Source of the DNA: Triplophysa rosa | Lineage: Eukaryota > Chordata > Actinopteri > Cypriniformes > Nemacheilidae | Assembly (NCBI RefSeq): GCF_024868665.1 | Contig: NC_079912.1 | Coordinates: 19,637,496 to 19,701,495, forward strand | Direction of reading: 5' to 3' | Length of the DNA: 64,000 nt | Part shown: in pieces, positions 38,801 to 50,800 of the stretch | Layout of the letters: each line of letters starts with the position of its first letter | Numbering within the stretch: the stretch's first letter is position 1 | The notes under the pieces: model-generated | What the model was told of the DNA's origin: nothing | What the model saw: the letters and a program-made list of their open reading frames with translations, nothing else | Database searches by the model: none | Position numbers and translations under genes: made by a program

Positions 38801-41800
38801 GACATTGCAGATACGTTGTATTTCGGCATGTCCTTGGTCAGTTTGGAGTAGAGAAGATAAGGAGAGCTACACTTATCGCACTTATGGTACGCACTGTATC
38901 AATACACTGTGAAAGATGATACGGTAAAAAAAGCATAATTTTTGCTTTAAACTGAAAACGCTTGCATTTTAGTTGCGAATTAGACAGAATGCCTAAATCT
39001 CAAATAAGTTAAGAACTCTACTCCAAAATGCACTGGGGTCTTATGAACCCAATATTATTTACCCACACCACCCATCCTGTATAGATCCCAATGTGGAGGT
39101 GGTCAGTGCCATGGAGGACCAACATGTAGCAGAGAACCAGCCTGCAGAGTTCATCTGTCAGTACTCACGGCCAGTCAAGGCTGTATGGAAGCAAAATGGC
39201 ATACCTGTACAAGCAGATGGTCACAGGGTAATAGTGGAAAAGGATTGGACTGTTGCAAGGTTGTACATTAGCTGTGTGGAACCCCAGGATGGGGGGATTT
39301 ACTCCTGTGAGGCAGAAGGGACTTCTGTTGTGGCACACCTAAGGGTGCAAGGTGAGCACACCTGCAGCCAAAAAGAGAATCTAAGTGTCATTCACAACTG
39401 AAACTTATGAGTTGGTATAGTACTGTATCATCACAAGTCAGGTGCAAGCTGTCGGCTCTGTTGAGTGCTTATCACTAAGTGTTTACTATTGTTCTGGGAC
39501 AGATGTTTAATTGCGGGCCGCTTTAAACTAACATGGGCTTTTAATGCTACAATTGCTTCCTATGCTAATGGCTACATGCTATGTGCTAGTGAAAAGCTGT
39601 ATTGTTTTTATGTTATAAAGCTACTGTTTTAAAAGACAGTGGAAGCCACTTGTCACGGTTGGCAGGAAAGAACCCAAGCGCAGGCAGGCAGTGACGGGGT
39701 TAACAAAAAAACAATACTTTATTTATTAACAAAACACAAAACAACACACCCTCGATGGGGAAAACAGAACAGTGATAATACAAAACAAAAGACTTCCCAC
39801 GAGGGGGCAAAACAAAAGCAAGAACAGCAAACAAACCAAACTAAAGAACACTAAAACAACTTACTAACAAAACCGGATCACAGACAGGACAAGGCAAGAC
39901 GATGGCAAGAAGCAGCACATAACATACGTATACACAACGCATACAGATACAATGACAGAGCACAGGACAATGAAACATGAGGACTATATAAAGGGGAGGA
40001 AATCAAGAGGGAACAGGTGTGAGACATGAACTAATCAACAAGCAATAACGAGGGATACAAAAGGGCGGGAAAACAGACAAAGACCGGAGAGAGTATCGAA
40101 GACCGAAAGGGTCAAAAAGACTCTCTCCACACATAACCAAAGACTTTGTCATGGCTCTGCTACAGGACCAAGAAAAGCATAACTAAATGAAGCAGAGCCA
40201 TGACAGAAGCCCCCCCTTTAATGAGCACCTCCAGGTGCTCACCAAGGGGTAGACGGACGAGACAGACGACTGAGACAGTGACATGAACAGACAAAACATG
40301 GAAAACAAAATCAGTGGCAGACAGACAAAATAACAACAGGACTGGGTGAGCAACAAAAACAACAAACATGGGAGGGGGGGTGGGGCAAACAAGGGCCCAT
40401 AGGGGGCAGTCCAAAAGGGAGGTGGGGAGAAGTCCCAGTCCCCGGCTGCGCTCGAGGGCGCGGAGTCCTGGGGGACTTAGGAGTCCTGGGGGGACAGTCT
40501 TTGACCCTGGGGTCTCCCGGGCCGGCTGGCGCCGGACAGGGCTTGAGCCGGCTGGAAGGCCGGCTGGACAGGGCTTGACGCCGGCTGGAAGGCCGGCTGG
40601 ACAGGGCTTGACGCCGGCTGGAAGGCCGGCTGGACAGGGCTTGACGCCGGCTGGAAGGCCGGCTGGACAGGGCTTGACGCCGGCTGGAGCCGGCTGGGAC
40701 GCCGGCTGGATCGCCGGACGGACGCCGGCTGGATCGCCGGACTGGACGCCGGCTGGATCGCCGGACTGGACGCCGGCTGGATCCCGGACTGGACGCTGGC
40801 TGGATCACCGGACTGGACGCCGGCTGGATCACCGGACTGGACGCCGGCTGGATCACCGGACTGGACGCCGGCTGCACCGGCGTGGACGCTCCTCCTCGCG
40901 CCTCTCCCTCCTTCTCCGCACCACCGGATCCATAGCCGACCTTGGCGAATCCGTGGGGACCGGAGGGAGTTCCGCGTCGGAGGAGACCGCAGACGTCATC
41001 CCCGGGTCACACCTCACCCACTCGCCACAGGCGCCGCCAGGAGAACCGGGGACCGTGGAACTCAAGCCGAAGGGTACTGAGTCCCCCCGGGCAGCGGCAG
41101 CCAGGACGAGGCCCTCCGGAGCGGTCGACCGTGGGGTGAGGGCTCCGAGTGGAACCTCACCCTCGGGACCGTCCCGGTTGGTCACGAACCTGACCATGTC
41201 CGCGAACCCAAGGGGAGCCAGCAGCCTCTTCACCGACGGGGCGAGGCGCTGAGTGAGGCAGCAGTTGAAGATCGCCTTCAACTCCGCCTCGCCAAACTCA
41301 GACGACCTCGCCACCGTCGAGAATGCCCCGGCGAACTCCCGGTTCCCGTAATTCCCCTGACGGATCCCCAGCAGCAAGTGGGCTTGGGCGGCCCACGAGG
41401 ACGACGCAGTGCCGTCCTTTGGAGCTGCCTGCTGGGTTCTGGCTGGCTCTGTCATTCTGTCACGGTTGGCAGGAAAGAACCCAAGCGCAGGCAGGCAGTG
41501 ACGGGGTTAACAAAAAACAATACTTTATTTATTAACAAAACACAAAACAACACACCCTCGATGGGGAAAACAGAACAGTGATAATACAAAACAAAAGACT
41601 TCCCACGAGGGGGCAAAACAAAAGCAAGAACAGCAAACAAACCAAACTAAAGAACACTAAAACAACTTACTAACAAAACCGGATCACAGACAGGACAAGG
41701 CAAGACAAGACGATGGCAAGAAGCAGCACATAACATACGTATACACAACGCATACAGATACAATGACAGAGCACAGGACAATGAAACATGAGGACTATAT

Positions 41801-44800
41801 AAAGGGGAGGAAATCAAGAGGGAACAGGTGTGAGACATGAACTAATCAACAAGCAATAACGAGGGATACAAAAGGGCGGGAAAACAGACAAAGACCGGAG
41901 AGAGTATCAAAGACCGAAAGGGTCAAAAAGACTCTCTCCACACATAACCAAAGACTTTGTCATGGCTCTGCTACAGGACCAAGAAAAGCATAACTAAATG
42001 AAGCAGAGCCATGACACCACTGTACACCTCTCAGGTCACCTGTCTAATGTGTCACTGTTTTTCTGGCGTTCTCTCTCCATTTTTTACAGCCAAACCCATT
42101 GACATCGTCCAAGAACTGAGTAACATGGAAACCATTAATAGCGGGGAAGCACTTTTTGAATGTGCCCTGTCTCGCCCTGAAACCAAAGACTGCCGGTGGT
42201 TACTCAATGACATGCCTCTGAAAGAGTCTGCAAATGTGGAGATAGTTTCCTTTGAGAGTGGTCGACGCCACCTTCTGCTTTTAAAAGACTTGCATCCTTG
42301 AGAAAACACAAGGGTTACATTCCAAGCTGGCACAGCATCAACTACTGCCCTTCTGTCTGTCAAAGGTGTGACAATTCTTTTTCAAATCAACAAATTAGCT
42401 ACACCTTCAAAATTGAACAGTTGTTTTGGCTGTTTGTGTTTTTGTTTATGCTCCTGTTTCAATGTTATGAATGAATTTTTTCAGCCTGGCAACTGGAGGT
42501 GGTCAAGCCTTTAGAGGATAAGACCGTCATTGCAGGAGAGACAGTGGAGTTCACTTGTGTTCTGAATGAAGCTGTGCCGGAGAGTGAAGTGACCTGGTAT
42601 GCTAACAGTGTTGAACTTCAACGTGATGAAAACTGGACCATGAGAGCCAGCGGCTGTTCATACAGCCTCATATTGAAAAAAGCGAGAGCTCAGCCCACAC
42701 AGGAAATTACTTTTGCAGCTCGGGATGCCTTATCAATGGCCAAACTCATTACACTTTGTAAGGGTCATGTTGTGCCAGTAGGAATACTACTACATGTTTC
42801 TATGTTCTGTTTCTTGTTGTCTGACTTTCGTTCTGCTGTTATTTTTTAGCTGTGCCTGATCCCCCTGAAGATCCAGAGATGGTCAGTAAAGGCCCAACTT
42901 TCGTCACGCTTTCTTGGTTCACACCGCTTAATGATGGAGGAAGCACAGTCCTGGGTTACCAAGTAGAGATGCGTCTTGTGGATAGTGTCCTCTGGCTGCC
43001 CTGCCATACAGAACTAGTGTGTAACACTGAATTTTTGGTTGAGAATCTCATTCCTGGGGCAGGTTACAGGTTCCGTGTTGCAGCCATTAATCGTGCTGGC
43101 ATTGGCGAGCCTGTCCAGTTACCTCAAACCATAACGCTAGGTAAGTTTAAAAAAACATAAAGACATAAAAGACACCTCTGCTCTTATTGTATTTTTGTTT
43201 CTTTAACTGTTCTTTACATGGACCTTTGTTTTTCAGATGCACCAGTGACCATTAGCAACATGTTAAGCAGCTCTGAGCTCCAAAAAGGAAAGATGATTCG
43301 TTTGGAATGTGAACTTTCTTCAGAAAGCAAACAAGTCACATGGCTCAAGGACAACCGTGAGATAGAGGTTGGGGTGAAGTACCAAGTAGTTACAGAGGGT
43401 AAGAGCCAGGTTTTGCTCATCAAGGACTTCCAGTCTGCAGACCAGGGTGTCTATTCTTGTGTGGCCTCCGAGGATTCAAAGACATCAATTAATTTAAACA
43501 TTGAAGGTACATTACTTAAACACACTGTCATTGTGTGGAAATAGTCAATATGATTTTTTAACAAAATTGACTTTTAACTTTTTAACAAGCTATTATGTTT
43601 CCCTGATTACAGGAGACGACACAACACTTTCTCAGGATACTGGTACCCAGCCCAAACTTCCTGTTGAGGCTGCCTCTGAGGGAGACTTGCACGCTTTGTG
43701 GGAGGCAGTGGCCAAGAAGCGAAGAATGAGCCGAGAGCCCACATTGGATTCCATTTCAGAGTTGCCAGAAGAAGATGGAAAAGAAAAGGCACAAAGCAGA
43801 GAGGGTAAAGTACCTTCAAAGGAAGTAAAAGAGAAGGAGGGACCTGTTGAAGCAACTTCCAAAATCACAGCGGAGCCTAATCTCTACACCAGTTCTGATG
43901 AAGAATCTCTCAGTGGGACAAGCCTAGTCTCTTACCTAAAGAAAAGCACCAAGTCCTCTGTAACTGTGGAAGGTATGGCTGAGACCATTGCCTCCAAGAA
44001 ACTGTATGAGCACATCCAGATGACTGAGCAGTCAGTTACACAGACAGCTGTGGAGCCCCTCATGGAGGCTAACGAAGGGGATGAGTTGCTGGAGGCTGCT
44101 GTCAAGATTCAAGCAGCCTTTAAGGGTTATAAAGCTAGGAAGGACATGCGACCAGTCTTCAAAGAAGTATTCAAGGATCAGACTAAAGAGCCCAATGGGA
44201 CAATTCATCTAGAGTGCATTGTGGAAGGAAAGCCAGACAAAGTTCGCTGGCTGAAAGATGGTGAACCCCTAACAGATGGCAAGCACTACCATATAGACAT
44301 CTATAATGATGGCACCTGCTCTCTAGTAGTGACAGCTGCCACAACCAAAGACACAGGTGTCTATACTTGTGAAGTGACCAATAAGTTTGGCGTTACAACA
44401 CATAGTGGTAAAGTCACTATAGGGTCACTGAGAGAATCTTCTGGGCGACGGCCACTTACCCTGGGATACAGTGCAGATAGTGAAGCTGAGAGCTCCTCAG
44501 GAAGCGAGATGGATGAGACTTTACGTCAGGCGAGCAAAAGATTACGACGACTTCTGCGTACTCGCCTTCCTCCAGATGTGGAAGAGGAACCTTTCATAAG
44601 TGCTGATGAAGGAGATTTACCGCCACCAGATCTACAGTCATACCGGGAGGATGATCTGCACATCTACATTCGCTTTGATAACCGTGGTGAAGCTCAAGTG
44701 GCTTCTCAGCGCTTCCAGGAAATGTTTACTTATCAAGGAGCGCCCATCGAAACCGCCATAATAGAAGCGGGTGCTAAGGTAGAGTTGCGGATCACAAAAA

Positions 44801-47800
44801 TAGGCTTAGGCTTCTCCCAAGACGGCTGCCAAACCCCAACTCAGGAAAGACCTGCTTTCATGACTGGACCCCCAGGTATGACAACTCTTACACTTCCATG
44901 TGGTTTTAATATTTGTTTTTACTTCGATCTTTGTAAATCTGCATGGTTAAATGTTTGATTATGTTTGTTATGAGAAGCCAGCATCTGCAGCATGTTTGAT
45001 CTTCGCAAAAAATGTTTAAAAACACGGACCTTAAAGCTATGGCATGTAATTTTTGTCAGCTTGGGAATTCCTCCTCAAAAGTATTGCCATGTTCTGTTAT
45101 TTTGGTTTTGTTTGCCCTCTTCCATTTACCTTAATCGCTGACCAACCTCTCAGCGGCCCCTGTCTTTCTCACGGAGCTCCGCAGCCAGGATGTTCCTGAC
45201 GGATTTCCAGTCAGCTTTGATTGTGTGATCACTGCCAACCCCCCTCCTATTGTGCGATGGTTCAAGGATGGAAAGCTGTTGGAGGAGAATGACCACTACA
45301 TGATCAATGAAGATCTGGAGGGCCGCCACCAGCTGATCATTACAGCTGTGCTCCCCACAGACATGGGAGTGTACCGGTGCATGGCTGAAAATGACAGTGG
45401 CATCGCCTCCAGCAGGGCTGAGCTGAGGGTGGACAGTGAGTACACTGTTAAAAGAAAGTGTTATTCGGCCTCTAAGGCTGATCTTCAAAGCAATGTAATC
45501 TGAAATGACGTTAACTCACACTTTCTTTTACCAGTGCATGAAAGTGTCTGCATGTGCATTGAGGGAACGGTGCATTGTCATCACTTTAACAAAACCCTTT
45601 GTTTCTTTTTTTAGATGCAGTCATTTTACAATTACATTCTCGACATCGTTTAGATAAATGCTCAACTACTGTTTTATTAACCACACATTTACCTATTAAA
45701 ATATTTTTATTCTTAACATTAAGCATAAGATCTTTTGACAGTTTGCTCCTGTGGTTTCTGTTAATTTCTTGAATTGATTATTGACTCACATCTAGTTAAC
45801 CTAAATTTTAAATATTCCAGTTGAACTTTTAATTCATGTTTGCATATATTTATAGTGTCATGCAGCTCAGATTATGACACAGCAGCTGATGCCACAGAGA
45901 CATCGTCCTATGTCAGTGCCAAGGGTTATATGTCTAGGTAAGATTTCATTCTATATTACTAGTGATTCTTTTTTTTTAATATTGTTTTTATTTGAATTTT
46001 TGATGACATACAAAATTAACTCGATCGGACACCCTCCCCCACCACATAGTACAACAATTTAACAAAAGAAAAATAAATAAATAATAATAATAATAAATAA
46101 GTAAACATATATATACATACATACACACATGTATATATATATATATATATATACTGTATATATATACACACATACACATATACATACACACATAATACAT
46201 ATAAAACAATACGAATAGATAAGGAAAAAAAAAAAGTAATATAAATAAAATAAATCAGTGATTATATAAAGGGGAGAAACGATGGGTAATGATAATCAGG
46301 TAATGATCAGAACTTAACCACAGGCTCCAGACATCCAATTATTACAGAGAGTGCAATAGTAGCGTATTATTCTAGCTCAGTGAAGTCCAGGAAGGGCTGC
46401 CATACAGCTTCAAATCGACAGTGAGATCCAGGCTCGGTGTGACGTAAATTCTCCATTTGTATGACATTGAAGAGTTCACGTTGCCAGGCTTTAAAACATG
46501 GAGGATCTGAGGATTTCCAGTTTAAAAGTATTGATTTCTTAGCAAGAGTCATTCCAGTCATTAAGGATCTTTGCTGAGAGATTGAAAGAGTTTTTGGTGT
46601 TTCTGAGGATCCCAGAATCGCAAGGCCATGATCCGGTTTAACCTCCTTTTGAAAAACATTCGAAAAAAAATCAAATATAGCAGTCCAGAAATTAAGCAGT
46701 TTGTGACAGAACCAAAACATATGTGCTAGTGAACCCTCCTCTATTTTACATTTGTCGCATATCGAAGAAACAGAGCTGTATATTTTACTAAGCGTGGTTT
46801 TAGAGTAGTGTAATCTGTGCACAACTTTAAATTGTATTAGTCTGTGTCTCGAATTTATTGAGCAATCTTGAATATTCCCAAGACTTTCAAGCCAACATTC
46901 ATCAGATATTTCTTCCCCCAAATCCTTGGCCCAGGCCTCTTTTATGTGCTCTGTGTTTACAGGCAGTTCAAAAACATCAACACAACGTGAAATCAAATGT
47001 CTAGAGTTTGGGTTGAACAAAAAACATTGGTCAAGTGCAGTAGCCTTAGGCTTATTAATAAATTCTTTAAAGACAGATCCGACATAGTGTCTCACTTGCA
47101 AGTACCGGAAGAAATCAGAGCCTGGGAGATTGAATGCCAATTGTAACTGACTGAAAGATGCAAATATGTCATCTATATATAGATCCGCAATACATCTCAG
47201 CCCTTTACCCCTCCAGTCAGCATTACTAGTGATTCTTAAATCAGTATACAAGTCAAGATTGTTTGTATAGCGCCTTTCACAATGCACATTTTAAATAAAC
47301 TTCAAGACAGAAAGTTACATTGTATAATGTCTATGTCAATATTACAATTTAATATTCAAAGATATTGACATACTATCGCAAAACAAACCTCTAAGCCAAG
47401 TTTCAAATACGCTTCTGCTTCGGGTTATTCTTCTTCATAGTTCAGAGCACAGGACGGACACAGAAGCCTTCGAGTCAGTGGCGGAGGATGAGCAACTTCC
47501 TCAGGTTGTGGACGAGTTACATGATCTTTTCCTCAGTCCTGGAGCACCAATTGCCAAGTTGAGTGTTAAGGTCAAAGGTACGTTTTGTTGCAAATTCTCT
47601 TTTAATTGTTTTACATTTTAAGTTTCTTCTTTCATGATCCAGTTAGTTTATAATGAATAAAAAAGTAAAATAGGTTGCCCTTTACATTTCTGCAGGATTT
47701 CCCACTCCAAGGTTGTATTGGTTTAAAGACGGCACCCCACTTCAAGCCTCGAGCAGAATTTTATTGTCGACCAAACGTGATCAGCATAGTCTTGAGATTT

Positions 47801-50800
47801 TGGATGTTAACCGCGAGGACACTGGAGAGTACTCTGTGTACATTAGTAACATTGCTGGCTCCGCCTACTCTTCAGCGCGACTGAATGTACTGGGTAAACG
47901 TGCCTTGTGTGCTTTAGACAACAGTATACATTTCTGCAATATGCTTGCATGGCTCTTCGGTGAGATAATTATGGTACAAAATTACAAATGGTAAAAGTGC
48001 CTTTAAGTGTTCAAACTTTCTGTAAGTCAAACCCAAACTCATTTTTACTTTCAGTTTGATTTTATGGTGAGACACAGCCTAACATTTTCTTATGTTTGTT
48101 TACTTAATTTGTGCGTGTTAGGTCCTGGAGAGCGCCCAGCACCTGAACAGGGAAGAATGAGAGGTAACAATCCTTAAATTATGAATCCTCACATAATGTA
48201 AACTGATGCATGTAAACTGACACTCATTTAAACCAATTGATATGAAAAATGATGCATGCATGACAGTAATTTGTTATCTAAACTGTATTCTACCACATAT
48301 AGATTCAAAGGTGCCACTTGTGCCACCCCGCTTCCTAGAGAGGTTTAGCAACAAGAAGGTGAAACAAGGAGCAAGTATAACGCTGTCAGTCAAAGTGGAA
48401 GGTATAACAGCGATCAGATCGTCTACCGAAAGTATTTATTTAGGGTCCATGTAGTTAACATAATAACTGTTCCGAAGGTTCCCCGACCCCATCTGTGAAC
48501 TGGTTAAAGGAGGTGTCAGAGAAGGATGTTTTGTGGATCAAGGCAGACACACCAGGTTATAAAGTGGCCAGTTCTGGCTGTCAGCATAGTCTAATCCTCA
48601 TGGAAGTGGGAAAGGAACACAGAGGCATGTACACCTGCATCGCCACCAACCGTGCTGGACAGTCGGTCAACACGGCCCGACTAGACGTGGAGCTTGGTCA
48701 GTAACACATGATTTAGTTAACATAAAGCTATCGGGATTATACGGGTTTTTAATAATATTATTATTTATATATTTACTTAGTCCTTTACATAATCTTTTGA
48801 TATAACCTGATCGAACCTTTGCTGATTTCCACCGTGCTCAAACGTTTTTTATCCAACAGCACCAGAACAAAAGGGAAAAGTGGGAGCAGAGTAAGTTTAG
48901 ACAAATGTTTACAAATGTTAAGCGATGTTATAGATTTGTTGGATATATAATGTGTTATATTTGTTCTCAGCATTCTTGGAATTACTATCAGCCCACCTGA
49001 AGAAGAGGGTAAAGGTGAATATTTCATCCATTTTATAGATTTTTTATGTTTGCATACAATCACGATTCAGATCGTGTGTGATCGTGTATTTTTTAAAAAG
49101 TGGAAGTAAAAATCATCATTATCACATGTCAGGAGAGATCAAAATACCCTACCTGGGTAAAGTGGGTACAGAGGAATTTCTACAAAAGCTCACAACCCAA
49201 ATCACAGAAATGGTATCGGCCAAGATCACTCAAGGTAAGAAAAGCCCATTTTTAATCTGGATCCTTTTTTTGCAGATAATAATGAGCTAGACATTTTTGT
49301 AACCTGCACTGCCACAATATTGCACAAATGTTTAAATGTAAATTTGTAAATGTAAATCAGAATTTTTCTACATTACTTTTAAATGCACTTACATTGTGTT
49401 ATTGTATGTCTAGTTACTGACTATTATTACTACTAATGTTTTTATGTAGTCTTTCTTTTACAGATGCGTTCTAATATTCACTCAAAAGTCTGCTTTGATT
49501 TTGAGTGAGCTTTGTGTGCCCAAATGCTTTGAGATTTTGTCACAGGGTGTGCAGAGTACTGAAATAGAGTTTACACCTGTCTCAGACTCACATTACAAAT
49601 GTATACTCTCTACTCTAGCCTGTATCTTCTCAGGAAAATTTTACTGGACTTTTATCTTGTAAAAATACCACCTCTCTCTGGATTCTATAACTACTTCTCA
49701 ATTCAATGACTCCATTCTTTTGTCTATCCATCAAACTATCCACCCGTCCTCTCCTCTCCTCCCTCCCTCCCTCCCTCCATTCACTCTCATTCTCATTGAA
49801 GCATTGATTTATTCAGACAGCTCACAGAACCATCAAGTGCTCCAGTGGATGAAATCTTGGCCCAAAGTAACCAGTATGTATCCGCAGAACTTCCAGCGTA
49901 ACACAACAGAATCATGACTTTTTCCTCTGTGAGGCTATGCTGTTGTTAGTCAGATTGCACATATTTAAATTCTTTACATTCTATATATACATATATAGCA
50001 AATTATTATTAAAATTTATGAAATTGCTTGCTTATATGTAACGGAAAATGGCTGAAAGTCACGGTTCTTCAAAATCAGGGCCTTTTGTGACAGTTCAGAA
50101 TAAATGTTTTTGAAATTCGGTGGTCTCGTTTTTTGCAGAAAGTGAATTATAGCCACATTCAAGGTGTCTCTGTTTCAGTATACGCATAAAGAAAGGGTTC
50201 AAATGCCTGCTTCATATTTATTTAGAAGTAGTTGCATGAGCAACTACGTTTGTGTTTGTGCACAGCTATCTTTATGATCATACAGTAATTATTTTGTCAA
50301 AGCATGATATGGCCAAGTGCATGCTGAAATATGAGAGAAATGTCATTGATAACGGACCTCACAGGTGGTGTGAGGTCAAATTAAAATGTGGCCATTTTCT
50401 GTCGCCACTGTTTTCACTATATCGCGGGACAATCTTTTCTTTAGCTACAGAGTATTTTGCCTTTACGAAAATTAACCATGTTTTTTATTATAAATAAACA
50501 ACCACAACAACAAAAACATGGTATTTGTAAAACTGTGGTTAAACCGGTTAATTTTCGTGAGGGTGAAAGTGGATCACAACTTTGCAAACTACATACTACA
50601 GCAGATGCATTTTATCTGTAATAACTCAACCAATTTTAACTTTATGTATCAGAAATAAGAACGATGATTGGTTCTTACCTGTTCATCAAAACCGAGAACA
50701 GTTTTCCTCATAAATCATTCTACACCTTTTAGTAATATTAATTTAATATTTCTATAAGTCCGCATATCAAAACGTGTCTGTGTCTCTGCGTTTAAAATCA

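Larger units (their letters stand above)
36479..39084 (+). other. 2.6-kb obscurin intron with nested hAT-type elements
   Basis: Mostly the transposon at 36688-38339; remaining flanks are AT-rich and featureless. Confidence 0.7.
39651..42016 (-). mobile_element. young non-autonomous LTR retrotransposon (Ty3/Gypsy-like gag), antisense in an obscurin intron
   Basis: Two near-identical LTRs (39651-40205, 555 bp; 41458-42016, 559 bp), both TGTCACGG...CATGACA. By eye they differ by a 1-nt and a 5-nt indel and about one substitution. Flanking 5-bp duplication CCACT (39646-39650, 42017-42021). Read on the minus strand, a polypurine tract (AAAGGGGGGG) abuts the 3' LTR at 40206-40225 and a Gag-like ORF follows the 5' LTR. 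Internal part only 1.25 kb: no protease, RT or integrase, hence non-autonomous. Confidence 0.92.

Noticed and set aside
40541..40875. Regular tandem repeats considered as a CRISPR-like array
   Set aside because: Units are directly adjacent with no unique spacers, in a eukaryotic retroelement.
40368..41252. 294-codon + strand ORF in the LTR element
   Set aside because: It is the antisense of the Gag-like region and its minisatellites; low-complexity Gly/Arg/Pro composition with no domain.
42299..42301. TGA as selenocysteine or programmed readthrough
   Set aside because: No Cys occupies this place in the human domain and no recoding context is evident; exon skipping, mutation or assembly error are simpler.
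46367..47287. Host gene on the minus strand (306 codons)
   Set aside because: Recognisable as the C-terminal part of an L1-type LINE ORF2, flanked by a target duplication.
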